The position numbers were made by a program, and so were the translations under genes. A stretch of 64,000 bases of DNA, taken from positions 18,399,298 through 18,463,297 of the forward strand of contig OX637342.1 of NCBI GenBank assembly GCA_951799405.1, written 5' to 3'. The stretch's first letter is position 1. Each line of letters opens with the position of its first letter. This DNA comes from Agapetus fuscipes. Taxonomy: Eukaryota; Arthropoda; Insecta; Trichoptera; Glossosomatidae. Below are positions 20,446 to 30,667 of the stretch, one piece after another. A model generated the notes under the pieces. It searched no databases and was not told where the DNA came from. It saw only the letters and a program-made list of their open reading frames with translations.

Positions 20446-20750
20446 AAGTTGTACCGTAGTCTACCGATTAGCGCTTCGTACTCGTAAATGGAAGGTCGTG
20501 TATTTAAATCTCGACAGAGCACAAAAACTATAACATTTTTTGTTTACAATATGCTCTTCGCTGGGTTGAAAATTTCATGTACCGTAACCAAAGACCGGTC
20601 ACCAAAGGTCCATCCAGCCTTACAGAAACTAGGTATTGCTTGGTACTTGGCACTTTCTATTGTGACGAGCAAGCTCGCAGAGGGCTTTTGATGTGTGATT
20701 GACACAAAAACAGCGCTCATCAAATAAATCAACCTAATATTATTATTACA
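20446..20750 (+). repeat. SB1 SINE, full length
   Basis: The head is mutated (GTAGTCTACCGATTAGCGCT, B box GTATTTAAATCTC), so the internal promoter is probably dead. Body and the CTAATATTATTATTACA tail are intact. Confidence 0.82.
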
Positions 20751-21254
20751 TTTTCGGCCCACTGAATCTTGATTTCATTCCCGAGACTGTTTTGATCTTG
20801 GAATAAAGACCTTAGCTCCGCGTTGGCACTTTGCTCTCAAAGACCTGGCAAGACTTTTTTTGTTTCTGAGTCAGACTCCATGCTTCACATGTAACGGAAG
20901 AACAGTGGGTGCCACTTTGAACATAATAGCGCATTGAGGCTTAAAAAGCAGTTATTTTTAAAATGTAAAATTATCACGTAGTCCGGTAGTTAGTTTGCTT
21001 GACCTCAGTGACCCCTCGACTCTAATAATGTCCAGCAATTACTTCGCAGCACGCGCTCAAGTAAAATGTGCCGGTGAAAAATGAGTTTGACTAAATACAG
21101 ATTTATATGAAGGAGGCGCAGAACGTGCGATTTCCTCTGCGGACCAAATGACCTACGTGAATAAATATCTACTTGATTAAGTGCGAATTTTTAATGTAAA
21201 AAGTACCATTAATATTTGCTTTGGTGAGCGTAATGGTAAAGAAGGCATACTTAT
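20751..21254. other. No recognisable feature
   Basis: No coding frame or repeat match that I can support. Confidence 0.5.
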
Positions 21255-21446
21255 CCAATCTTATTTAAAGAAATATTCACATTTATAATTCATATAACAT
21301 AAATGCATGCCCACAAACAGACACTTGTAAGTATGCGATTACAGATGCTGCATGTTTACATACAAATTAAAATCCAAACCTTAAATGAAAATAAACTCTG
21401 CAAGCGACCTTCCCTGAAACAGAGGCTACATTGGCAATGTGAACCG

Positions 21447-21672
21447 GTTTGGACCGGTCCATTTATATTTTCAAATATGCTCTTCGCTGGATGAGAAATT
21501 CATATATCTTTGCCAAAGACCGGTCATTAAAGGTCCATCCAGCCTTACAGCAACTGGGTCTTGCTTGAGAATTGGCGCTTTCTACAGCGACGACCAAGCT
21601 TGTAGAGGGCTCTAGAGATGTTATTCACCCAAAAACAGCGCCCATCAACTAAATTATCCTTATATCATTTAT
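21447..21672 (+). repeat. SB1 SINE lacking most of the tRNA head
   Basis: GGACCGGTCC joins directly to ATTTATATTTTCAAATATGC, deleting the A and B boxes. Body and SB1 tail are complete, ending ATTATCCTTATATCATTTAT. Confidence 0.78.
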
Positions 21673-21675
21673 TAT

Positions 21676-21801
21676 TAGATTAAAATAAAATATTCTTTGT
21701 TACAATTCACATGAAAATGATTTTTAAAAACACTACCGGTAGTGTTTTTAAAAAATAAAAACTCATGTGAATTGTAACAAAGAATATTTTATTTTAATCT
21801 A
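21676..21801. repeat. Near-perfect 126 bp palindrome
   Basis: Arms of about 60 bp (TAGATTAAAATAAAATATTC ... AAACACTACC and inverse) meet at ACCGGT near 21738. Flanks carry the direct repeat ATCATTTATTATTA (about 21664 and 21846). The right arm resembles 35777-35824, so it is a folded copy of a repeat end. Confidence 0.8.
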
Positions 21802-22338
21802 TTAAAATGAACTTTCACGAAGTAACTGCTAAAAACCTAGATAATATCATTTATTATTAACCATTTTTTTACAGTATGGCTGGTCAGCCTCATAACAACC
21901 TATAAGTCAAGGAAAATTAAACAAAAATATGTATAATTAAAATCATAAAGTCATACAAATTATTAAGGGTAGCTTTATTTATGTCAACAGTCAATGTAAA
22001 ATATTATTGATAGAATGTATTAGTTGTAACGCCTATTGAAGCTTCATTACGAGTGGATTTGCGGTCTCAACAAAACGCCCTCCGTACAGGGAATGCGAAA
22101 GCTCGTGATAGCGACTGAAATCTAACGGGCTCGTTGTTCGATCGTTATGCCGTTGTCGCAGGGAAACCTCAAAGGGTGACAGGGCAGAATGGCACAATGA
22201 CAAAACGAGACACATGACAGAACGTCACATGAAAAAATGTCACATGACAGAACGACGCGATGAGTAAACGAGACATATGACATAACGACATATGACATAA
22301 CGACATATGACATAACGACACAGTGACAAAATGAGACA

Positions 22339-22602
22339 TATCGAGGGTGATCTGGCAATAAGTCGTATCTAATTTTTTGGTGTTTTTTATGTGTGATATT
22401 GTCCTATGTTTTCTAATAACAAAACTAGTAACAATTTTCATATTTTGTCAAAATAAACAATAAACATTAAGAAAATAAACATTTACGTTTTTTTTTTTAT
22501 AATCATGTGACTGAGACATTATTATTTTATTGAACGCATTTTAGTCTCTCCTGTAAAGTTGGCATTTTCGAGATAGGACTTATTGCCAGATCACCCTCGA
22601 TA
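22339..22602. mobile_element. TA-flanked MITE, 24 bp perfect TIR
   Basis: TCGAGGGTGATCTGGCAATA (then AGTC) at 22341-22364 is exactly inverted at 22577-22600. TA dinucleotides sit outside both ends. A TA duplication and no coding capacity fit a Tc1/mariner-type MITE. It lies inside the minisatellite. Confidence 0.82.
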
Positions 22603-22794
22603 TGACAGAACGACACATGACAGAACAAAACAGTGACAAAACGAGACACATGACAGAACGGCACAGTGACAAAACGACACATGGCAGAACGGCACAGTGA
22701 TAAAACGAGACACATTACATAACGACGCGACGTATGACAGAACGACACAGTGATAAAACGACACATAACAGAGCGACAGTTCGACCGGTCCGTA

Positions 22795-23095
22795 GTCCAG
22801 TGGCAGCACTTCTGACTCGTTAATGGATAGTTGTGGGTTCGAATCCCTGCAGAGCACAAAAAATATACCATTCATATTTTCAAATATACTCTTCGCTGCG
22901 TTGAAAAATTTATAAAGTCTGTACCGAAAACCAGTCACTAAAAGTCGATTAAGCCTTACAGCTGCTGGGTCTTGCTTGAGTATTGGCGCTTCGTAGCGAC
23001 GACCAAGCTCGTAAAAAACACCTCTGCGGCACTAACACAAGAGTCATAGACCCCTAGAATCTCTGAAATCTAGGGAGTCTCCCGCACAGGATTTT
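22795..23095 (+). mobile_element. SB2 SINE
   Basis: Head (GTAGTCCAGTGGCAGCACTT, GGGTTCGAATCCC) and body as SB1 up to CGACGACCAAGCTCGTAAAA. The tail then reads CACCTCTGCGGCACTA, GAGTCATAGACCCCTAGAA, CTAGGGAGTCTCCCGCACAGG. This tail matches the 3' UTR of the LJ LINE (27425-27530, minus). Confidence 0.85.
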
Positions 23096-23261
23096 CTTGA
23101 AAAAAACGACGCATGACAGACCAATACACATCACATGATAAACCATCACTATGACAAAACAACACAGAAATGAAAGCACTCTGGCAAAACATACCAAACC
23201 AAAAACAGAACTATTATCATAAACGGCACATGAAAAAACACATGACATATCGACTTTCTTA

Positions 23262-23485
23262 TGATGTTTTGTCATAGTGATGCTTAGTCCTGAAATGTAC
23301 TGGCATTGTGATGTTCTTGCATGTGTTGTTCACTGTGTCGCTCTGTCAAGTGTATTTCTGACATGTGTCGTTGTCTCATGCGTCGTTTTGTCACTATGTC
23401 GTTGTGTCATGCGTCGTTCTGTCATGTGTCGTTCTGTCATGTGTCGTTATGTCATTGACTCGTTCTGTCACAGTGTGTTTCTATC
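23262..23485 (-). repeat. Minisatellite, inverted arm
   Basis: The same units appear reverse-complemented (TGTCATGTGTCGTTC), so the array changes strand near 23258. Confidence 0.82.
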
Positions 23486-23859
23486 CTCAAAGTTACGCAC
23501 AACTGAGTGAAATTGGGCAGAAGCTTTGTAAGGAGGGATCACGAGCTTTCTCTCCCCACTAAAGCGGCCGAGCTTTTGTGGAGAATTAATAACAGATTCT
23601 GTTTCACAGATATAGTACCTACAAATTCACACCAAGGATAATAATTATTTCTAATTTAGAATGCTCATTTTTCTCGCGCTACGGTTTTGCTTGTATATAA
23701 AGTAATAAAAGCTCTCCTGGAATTTTATATTTATTTTGTATGGAGAGTATTTTTATTCAAATTTATTTTAAATATTAAAGTTGTTCTTATTTAAAAAAAA
23801 AACAATAAAAACTCAACATAAATCAACAACAACAAAATCTTCGATATTACTACCCGACC
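23486..23859. other. No recognisable feature
   Basis: AT-rich sequence with no motif I can support. Confidence 0.5.
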
Positions 23860-24107
23860 TATAATCTATAATCTAAGTTGCAAGGATATATTCATTCAAA
23901 GCTCTCAGATGTATGCCCACAAACAAACACGTGTAGTTCACGCTTACAAATGCTGATTGTGTACTTACAAATAAAATCCAAACCTCAAATGAACATAAGC
24001 CCTGCAACTCTTGCCGACATTCCCTGAAACAGGGGTGACATTAGCAAAGTGAACCATTTTTTACAGTATGTGTGGTCAGCCTCATATCAACCTATAAGTC
24101 AAGGAAT
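23860..24107 (-). repeat. LW LINE 3'-end copy, full length
   Basis: (TTAGATTATA)n-tail subfamily, nearly the same sequence as the copy at 5019-5276 and attached to the same kind of UTR. Confidence 0.9.
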
Positions 24108-24475
24108 ACGAGCAATAAATAACATTTAAGTATAAAAAAACAACAAAACCTTAAAAAGAAATCTATACAAAAAAAGTCAAAAATTGATTATGCAAAAATG
24201 TAGCAAACTAATAAACCAACATTACAAATCAGCATTGTAGATTAGCCGCCACTTCTTCCTGTCCTTGCATACTTCTTTCATTTCATCTCGAGTCATAACC
24301 TTTTTCATACAAGCTCTCCTTTTATTATGACTCTGGATATCCCATTCACTCGCTATTCCGAAAATTTGGTCCATCCATACCTTTCTCGGTCTTCCTCTTC
24401 CACGACATACATCAATTCTTGCAGCATATACTTTCTTCGTCAGTCTTTCCTCATTCATACGACCAATAACTTATA
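24108..24475 (-). pseudogene. LW LINE ORF C-terminus and 3' UTR
   Basis: The open frame (24222-24458) starts MNEERLTKKVYAARIDVCRG, has RGRPRKVWMDQIF and SHNKRRACMKKVM, and ends KKWRLIYNADL. The C-to-Y change at WRLIC is the only obvious loss. The 115 bp UTR matches 36698-36813. It is 5'-truncated and abuts an HR copy. Confidence 0.82.
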
Positions 24476-24490
24476 TATTTTTATTCTCAC

Positions 24491-24590
24491 CTGAAGATGA
24501 TCGACATGATCAAAAACGTTGGTAACTATTAACTAAAATAAATTAAAAATATTTAGAAAATAAAACAGTGTTGTATTAGAATTTTTGGAA
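24491..24590 (+). repeat. HR repeat with degraded hammerhead core
   Basis: CTGAAGA, TGATC-GACAT-GATCA, AAAACGTTG, then ~60 bp to AATAAAACAGTGTTG. Stem II is good, but the GAAA box has lost its G and the base after CGTT is G, which does not fit the NUH cleavage rule. Confidence 0.5.
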
Positions 24591-24680
24591 GTCCTATAAA
24601 GTTAACAGAATACAATTTTATATTTGGTTGAATGCTTGCGTTTCGTACCAGATGGCTATAATTTGATCACCTAAATAATG

Positions 24681-24974
24681 CTACTAAGCTACACATATAG
24701 TGTAACTTATTGCAGCATTTTTCCCTAAGTGGTCGTATTTGGCGAGTAGAACGTATTTATTTTTACAGGAAATATAGCCGGCCACACGTCAACCACTTCA
24801 GACAGATTGGGGAGTTCCAATCTCCCGAGGGGGCTGGTACTCATTCTTGTGAAGGCTGAGCAAAATTTCCTGGTATTTAATCTAAGGTTTTAAATAAACT
24901 CCCTCGATGAGATTCGAACCCGAGCTCTCGGCAAAGAATGTAAGCAATCTACTAACTGAGCTATTGACCGGACC
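24681..24974 (-). repeat. SA SINE, diverged
   Basis: Complete layout from TAGCTTAGTAGC tail to TAGCTCAGTTAGTAGATTGC head, with ~20 bp missing in the GATTTCCCG region. Older than the copies at 8383 and 18048. Confidence 0.8.
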
Positions 24975-25329
24975 AGGGTGTCGTAAAACGTCGCGGAAGC
25001 GCCACATTCTACCATTTTGAGACGACGCGGTGAAAAATTAATCTACATGTACAGGTTAGATGCGTTTTTTGTGTTTAGTATTACTACACCTGTAAAAACA
25101 AATTGTTACAGACACAAGTTTATAAAGAATAAAAAGAATTTTCAGGATTTTTCATGAGATAGGTATTGCAATTCAAAGATAACAACAATATTGCTAGAAT
25201 GCCGCATCGTGCGAAGCACAAGGAAGCAGGCTCGTATTTTTTTAAATAAAAATCAAGATTAAGTTTTCCACAATTGTTTTGAAAAATAAGAATAGAAGTA
25301 TTTTTTAGGGTGGATTTATTATTAACACA

Positions 25330-25480
25330 GTGAAAGTCCATTTTTAATTATTTAAAAAATTCAAAACTATTCTGCTCCTGAAGATGCCTCATTAGGCGAA
25401 AATATTCAAGCAAAAAAGAAATAAATAAGTGAATTAAAACTTTGTTTCCATTTGAATTTTTTAAATAATTAAGAATAGAA
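25330..25480 (+). repeat. HR repeat, AGGC-stem subfamily
   Basis: It is bounded by inverted TTATTTAAAAAATTCAAAA (25349) and TTTGAATTTTTTAAATAATT (25458). It contains CTGAAGA-TGCCT-CATT-AGGC-GAAAATATT (25378-25407) and then AAGTGAATTAAAACTTTG. The copy at 63252-63365 is collinear. Confidence 0.6.
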
Positions 25481-25520
25481 GGGTCAAGAAAATTCTGTAA
25501 GATTAATAAAAACGGGAACC

Positions 25521-25575
25521 AACAAAATTAGAACTGATGATGACCTTCTAGGTCGAAAACGTTCGTAATTTTGTT
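25521..25575 (+). ncRNA. Hammerhead-ribozyme-like motif, best copy
   Basis: Order: AACAAAATTA (stem I 5'), GAA, CTGATGA (core), TGACC-TTCTA-GGTC (stem II), GAAA, ACGTTC, G, TAATTTTGTT (stem I 3'). Stem I pairs perfectly over 10 bp (25521-25530 with 25566-25575). GACC/GGTC forms stem II, and AACGTT is the short palindromic stem III typical of dimerising motifs in Penelope-like elements. Predicted cleavage would follow C25564. An extra U before stem II and an extra A after GAAA are departures from the consensus, so activity is uncertain. Confidence 0.55.
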
Positions 25576-25974
25576 TTAAAGATTTTAATCTTTTAAATAA
25601 AGTCTATAGTGAAAATAAACAGTGTTTTGCTTGAAAAATTTCATCCAAAAATTATAAATTGAAACAAAATTAGAACTTATTGATTTTGTTCCGTTCAAAT
25701 TTCAAAGAAAAAAATAACTTTGACCATTATGTAGCCAACATTTTCAAATAAACGGTTTTGAAAGTCGTAAAAAAGTTTTCGCGTAAAGGAGGAATTTACG
25801 ATGAAAGTAATGAAAATGTATAATTTCATTCGCAAAGTTTTTATTGGTGCAAGCGAAAAATTTGATGTAATATGACGTTTTAATGCAGTATTTAAGAAAA
25901 TACAAATTTACGGTATTGTTGCTCCACCCTTCAATGGTTAAGTTACTTTTTTTTAATTATTGAGGTTGGTAGAA

Positions 25975-26168
25975 TAGATGGATGGCGTGGTGGAGGAAGA
26001 CCGAGAAAGGTATGGATGGACCAAATATCCGAACTTGCGAATGAATGGAATATCCAGAGTCATAAAAAAAGAAGAGCCTGTATGAAGAAAATTATGACTC
26101 TGGAGGAAATGAAAGAAGTATGTAAGGACAGAAAGAAATGGCGGTTGATCTGTAATGTTGGCAGCTAG
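25975..26168 (+). pseudogene. LW LINE ORF C-terminus
   Basis: The frame reads GRPRKVWMDQISELANEWN, SHKKRRACMKKIMTLEEMKE and DRKKWRLICNVGS then stop. It is intact over 60 codons, truncated at 5', and followed by a 97 bp UTR and the terminal repeat at 26267. Confidence 0.82.
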
Positions 26169-26515
26169 GGTTTAGTAAATTGGAATTTGTTTTTATTTGT
26201 AAATGGATATTTTGTATTTGGATATTATTATTTAGTGATGTATAAAATGTAATTTATCGTTTGTGTTCCTTGACTTATAGGTTGGTATGCGGCTGACCAC
26301 CCATGATGTAAAAATGGTTCACTTTGCCAATGTCACCCTTGTCTCAGGGAAGGACGGCAAGAGTTGCAGGGTGTATGTCCATTTAAGATTTGGTTTTTAT
26401 GTTGTAGGTTCACATGAGGCATGTGCAAGCGCGAACTTGTACGTGTCTGGTTGTGAGAATGCATGTTATGTGAATCTCCAATGTAACTTATCTTTGCAAT
26501 TTAGATTAGATTAGA
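26169..26515 (+). repeat. LW 3' UTR and terminal repeat
   Basis: The UTR (26169-26266) resembles that at 11390-11486. The terminal repeat ends TTTGCAATTTAGATTAGATTAGA. With 25975-26168 this is one continuous LINE end. Confidence 0.88.
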
Positions 26516-26565
26516 AGGTCTGGGTTTGACGATGGTTAACTGTATCTTTAACGTTTTGCTAAGGA

Positions 26566-26660
26566 TACCTGAAGATGATCGAAAACGTTAGTAATTGTTA
26601 TTTAAAATTAAATTGATGTAATTGTTACAAATAAAACAGTGTTTCATTGGAGTTTTTTAA
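26566..26660 (+). repeat. HR repeat, stem II collapsed
   Basis: TAC-CTGAAGA-TGATC-GAAAACGTTA-GTA: both core boxes and the AACGTT element are intact, but stem II has shrunk to TGATC. AAATAAAACAGTGTTTC follows ~45 bp later. Confidence 0.5.
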
Positions 26661-27424
26661 GTTTAATATAATTAAATAATAGACGTATAAATCGTGAAAT
26701 CTATATAAAAAACAGATGTTTCACAACGCCACGTATGTCTTCTTTGGGGACAGCTCGGTAAAAAGTTGTACTATTTGTTTCGCTTAGTTGCGTTGCGTTT
26801 GCGAAAAGCGTGACTTTACAACGTTAAACAATTGAAATAAATTAATCAAGGAAATTTAATCATTCTAAATTACTGTAAAATTAATTTAAATAATTAGAAA
26901 ATAAATACCGAGCAAATTGAAAATTTCCCACTAAAACTGAAAACGTGTGACAAACCTAATTAAATATGAAGTGTTAAATACGTGTTTGTAGTTAGTGAGT
27001 TAGTTATTTAGTAAAAGCCAATTAACTATAACTGCTAATTAATTCAGGAAAATTAATAATGCAGTGGTTTCACACATGACCTGAAGTATAAAAAAAAATG
27101 TTTCGATTCAACAATGAAATTTCCTGAAAAAAATATGAAAACTGAAACAGCGCTTTCTAATGTGCGTTTTAGATTTAAAGCATTTTTTTTTTGTAGAACT
27201 CTGTTGATGAGTTTGGGCGTGAGTTTTTACAGTTGGGGCACTGATCACAAAAATCCCTCGCTCGACGGGCGGTCATGAATAATAAATGCAAATTGTTGGC
27301 AGTGCCGAGTTGTGTGCAGTTCTGAAAGTCACGCGCTGTAAAATGTGCATCCACTCAGAAAAATAAAGGAGAGAGGCGGGAACGGGTTTAGAAGGTATTG
27401 ATGAAAATGGATACGCAACTAAGT
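26661..27424. other. No recognisable feature
   Basis: Positions 26740-26770 contain a short GTTGCGTTTGCG stretch that could be an SA tail remnant. Otherwise nothing is supported. Confidence 0.45.
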
Positions 27425-28057
27425 CTTACATTTTTTTTTATGAGAGCCTGGGCGGGAGACTCCCTAGATTCAAGAGACTCTTAGGGTCTATGACACTTGC
27501 TATAGTGGCGCAGAGGTGTTGGGGATGTGGCAGTTGTCCATGTCCGGTTGCAGGACCGTTAGCTGCGTAGTGCTGTGGGGTGTGTTGCGTTGCTTTGTTT
27601 TGAGACACTGAGAGAAAATGGCGATTGATATTGGATTTGAAAGGGTAATGTTAAATTGTGATGGAAACACAGATACCGGTAACTCATTCCATAAGCGGGC
27701 AGTTTGGCAAAGGAATGAGTCGTGAAAACACCAAGTTCTCATAGTTTTGATATCGACTGCAAATGGTTGAATGTGAGCCATTCTACGAGTTGCCCTTGTT
27801 GTAACGAGAAGAGGGGGTATAAGTGAGGATATTTCATCAGAGCAGACGCCATTATAATTAGTACCTATAGAAGAGACTGATCATTCCAACTTTCCTTCTG
27901 TGCTCAAAAGAATGTAGGTTGGCTGTGAAATTGGGATCATCAATCAGCTTCACCGCTCTTCTTTGCACAGAATCAAGTTGGTCACACAGCTTTTTTGGTA
28001 TACTGGACCAGAGATGGCTGTTGTACTCTATAATTGGACGAATTTGGGATTTAGTAT
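27425..28057 (-). pseudogene. LJ LINE: RT ORF C-terminus and 3' UTR
   Basis: Minus-strand order: IRPIIEYNSHLWSSIPKKLC, DQLDSVQRRAVKLIDDP, HRRKVGMISLFYRY, then a small insertion shifts the frame (near 27870). It continues AHIQPFAVDIKTMRTWCFHD and ARLWNELPVSVFPSQFN. The VRPxLEYxSHxW...LDxVQRRAxxLI...RLWNxLPxSVFP sequence is the standard end of many LINE reverse transcriptase ORFs (Jockey/CR1 group; clade not fixed). The 3' UTR (27425-27530) carries the sequence shared with SB2 tails and ends in a T/A run. An SA SINE interrupts it upstream. Confidence 0.75.
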
Positions 28058-28354
28058 CACTTCCTGCCGCGTTATCCCTTAAGGGGTTTGCATGTGGCGA
28101 GTTGAACCTATTTATTTTTACAGGAAAAGAGGGGCTTATGCTAACCATTTCAGTTGAAAGGGGGGCTTCCCAGCTCCCGAGGGGGCTGGTACTCATTCCA
28201 TATGAAGACTGAGTAAACCTTGCCTGTATTTTTATTTGGTGCTTGAAATAAACAACGAAACGGGAAATCATTTCCGACACCCTCGGGGGGATTCAAACCC
28301 AAGCTTTATCGGTATGGAATGCAAGAATTCTTCCAACTGAGCTATCGACCGGTC
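28058..28354 (-). mobile_element. SA SINE inserted in LJ LINE
   Basis: The head (TAGCTCAGTTGGAAGAATTC, GGTTTGAATCCCCCC) and body are complete. The 3' tail stops at CGCGGCAGGAAGT, lacking the final TAGCTTAGTTGCG. Confidence 0.82.
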
Positions 28355-28429
28355 TATGGAAAGATTTTTATTTTAAAGATCAATTTCTAACTGAAGATGA
28401 AAATTAATTACGTTACAATAACACACAAA

Positions 28430-28510
28430 GTTTTTCTTCAAGAGTTGATTTATTTCCTGCAGCGCTTTCGGTGTCATTACACCATTATCAAGACTTGTTG
28501 TTAACTTGTT
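28430..28510 (-). repeat. HR-like repeat, GATAATG subfamily
   Basis: Minus strand: CTTGATAATGGTGT-AATG-ACACCGAAAGCGC. GGTGT/ACACC makes a solid stem and GAAAGCGC follows, but the first box is TTGATAA. Confidence 0.4.
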
Positions 28511-28551
28511 ATTCTCAGCTCAAAAGTTCAGTATTAAATGCTTTTACATTC

Positions 28552-28760
28552 CGTGACTTAAGTTGGTAATGAGGCTGACCACCCATACTGTAAACAAATC
28601 CTTTACTTTGGCAATGTCACCCTTGTTTTAAGATATTCATTGTAAGTCCACATCCAGCATTAATTGAAAGCGCGAACTTACGCGTGTTGGTTTGTGCGCA
28701 TGAATTTTTTACGAGCTTTAAATGTTATTTATATCTTTGCAACTTAGATTGTAGATTATA
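28552..28760 (+). repeat. LW LINE 3'-end copy, diverged
   Basis: It lacks ~45 bp in the AAGGTCGGCAAGAGTTGCAG region. The tail reads TTGCAACTTAGATTGTAGATTA. Confidence 0.75.
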
Positions 28761-29007
28761 GCATTTTTCTCCCTCAAATCGTGAAACCTTTTCCAGTGCA
28801 GTATTTTACCCTCTAGTTAGGGGTGGACCACTGCAGTTTTGCTCGTCGCTAGTACAGGCTCAATGCGGGCGGTAATGAGGGACGATATGGGCCAACACTA
28901 TTATGGAAATTACAGACATGCCGGCTGCATATTTTACAAATTGTGAACTTAAGCTGCGTTTATTATTTCTGCATATAATAATATGATTTATTAATGTAAT
29001 TTTAACA

Positions 29008-29198
29008 TGGTTTATTTGGTGAGCGCTGTTTTTGTGTGAATCACACCACAAGAACCATTTGAGAGCTTGGTCTTCGCTGTAAAAAGCGCCAACTCTCAAG
29101 CACGACCCAGTTGCTGTAAGGCTTGATGTAGCCTGGTATCCTGGACACAGCGAAGAGCAAATTTGATAATTTAAATATATATTTTTTGAAAATTTAAC
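29008..29198 (-). repeat. SB1 SINE, head missing
   Basis: Tail (GGTTTATTTGGTGAGCGCTG) and body are present. It stops before the B box, where an LW fragment begins. Confidence 0.75.
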
Positions 29199-29588
29199 TT
29201 TTGCCGACCTTCTCTGACACAGGGGTAATGGGATTCTTGGTATGAAAGGTGAAGTGAACCATATTTTACATTATGGGTGGTCAGCCTCATACCAACCTAT
29301 AAGTCAAGGAATACAAGCAATTAATTACATTCGATAACAAATAATCTATAATCTAAGTTGCAAAGATATATTCATTTAAAGCTCTCAGATGTATGCCCAC
29401 AAACCAACACGTGTAGTTCGCGCTTACAAATGCTGAATGTGTACTTACAAATAAAATCCAAACCTCAAATTAACATAGGCCCCACAATTTTTGCCGACCT
29501 TCCCTGACACAGGGGTGACATTGGCAAAGTGAACCATTTTTTACAGTTTGGGTGGTCAGTCTCATACCAACCTACAAGTCAAGAAATA
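29199..29588 (-). repeat. Two tandem LW LINE 3'-end copies
   Basis: 29199-29312 is a partial copy with a ~20 bp insertion (TAATGGGATTCTTGGTATGA). 29338-29588 is complete with an ATAATCTATAATCTAAG tail on plus. Both point the same way. Confidence 0.82.
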
Positions 29589-29829
29589 TAAATTATACAT
29601 TCATGCCAAAAATATAAATAAATAGAATAGCTTGATGATTTTTTCATTATGTAAGTGTGCGTTCTTTTTGAACTAATCACACCTCAAGAGCATTCTACGT
29701 GTTTATCAATCGCTGGTCAGCGTCGATTTCGAAAGCAAGACTGCCTAGAACCTGCTGGAATACAAAATTAGAAAATATTATTTATTTCGTTATTGTTCTA
29801 CATATGACGCTTTTATTGCCATGGGACAC

Positions 29830-30126
29830 TTCATTCACTAATAATTTGGTATGAGGCTGAGCACCCTAATCTAATCTAATCTAACCTAATCTAACCTAAG
29901 CTGCAAAGATATATATATCATTTAAAATTTATATTAAATGCATTCCCACAAGCAGACATGTATAATTTCGCGCTAACACATACTGCATGTGGACCTACAA
30001 TATAAAAATCCAATCTCAAATGAACATAAGCTCTGCAACTCTTGTCGTCCTTCCCTGAAACAGGGGTGACATTGGCAAAGTGAACCATTTTTTATAGTAT
30101 GGGTGGTCAGCCGCATACCAACCTTT
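29830..30126 (-). repeat. LW LINE 3'-end copy with long (TTAGA)n tail
   Basis: The minus copy (29866-30126) has about seven TTAGA/TTAGGT units at its end. The tail sits against a 35 bp plus-strand LW start (29830-29867: TTGGTATGAGGCTGAGCACCC), so it inserted into an older LW copy. Confidence 0.8.
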
Positions 30127-30667
30127 AACCATGCTCGAGTATGCTCATAAAACGAAAAGCTTATTTGGTATGCATCCAATGTTGAAAAATTTCGCTCTTT
30201 TCCGGTAAAAAATATCGATTTTTAAATTACTCGTTTTTATTACAAAAAAACCTGCAAGAAATTTTAATCCCTCAGTGCAGATAAAAATAAATTAAAATGG
30301 TTCACCCAGCGTTCGCTTGATTTCCATTAGCTAAATCAGGTAGGCACGTCCTCTTCTCTCGTCAGATTCAATGACTGATATAAGTGAAAGCGTCCGCCGC
30401 ATAAAAAAGTACAAGAATGTAAAAAAAGAGCATGGCAGATGGTGTATGAAAAAAAACCTTTTACGGAATTACTAATTAGCTAGGAGGTTTCCTGCTCCGC
30501 CTATCCAAAGATGATGTAAAGTCAGCGTCAAATATCTTGGTATATTTGTTTTTTTTTTTAATTAAACTAAAAAAGAAGAACACCCAAATAATAATTGAAT
30601 CAAATGGAGTTCAAGCATTCCAAATGAGATCGGAACATTTTTTTAATTTAAGTTTGTTTACGTCAGT
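30127..30667. other. No recognisable feature
   Basis: No supported coding frame or repeat. Confidence 0.5.

Larger units (their letters stand above)
21255..21915 (-). repeat. LW copy interrupted by SB1 and a palindrome
   Basis: LW sequence lies at 21255-21446 and resumes at 21860-21915 (ACCATTTTTTTACAGTATGG ... AGTCAAGGAA on plus). An SB1 element (21447-21672) and a 126 bp palindrome (21676-21801) fill the gap. Confidence 0.78.
22180..23255 (+). repeat. ~15 bp minisatellite, forward arm
   Basis: Units alternate between CGACACATGACAGAA and CGACACAGTGACAAAA with variants. The array is interrupted by a MITE (22339-22602) and an SB2 SINE (22795-23095). The predicted frames rich in MSYVV or SFCH are translations of the array. 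Confidence 0.85.

Noticed and set aside
22180..23485. CRISPR-like array
   Set aside because: Units are contiguous short tandem variants with no unique spacers, and the context is eukaryotic.
22122..23562. Several small repetitive proteins
   Set aside because: They are translations of the ~15 bp minisatellite in different frames and on both strands.
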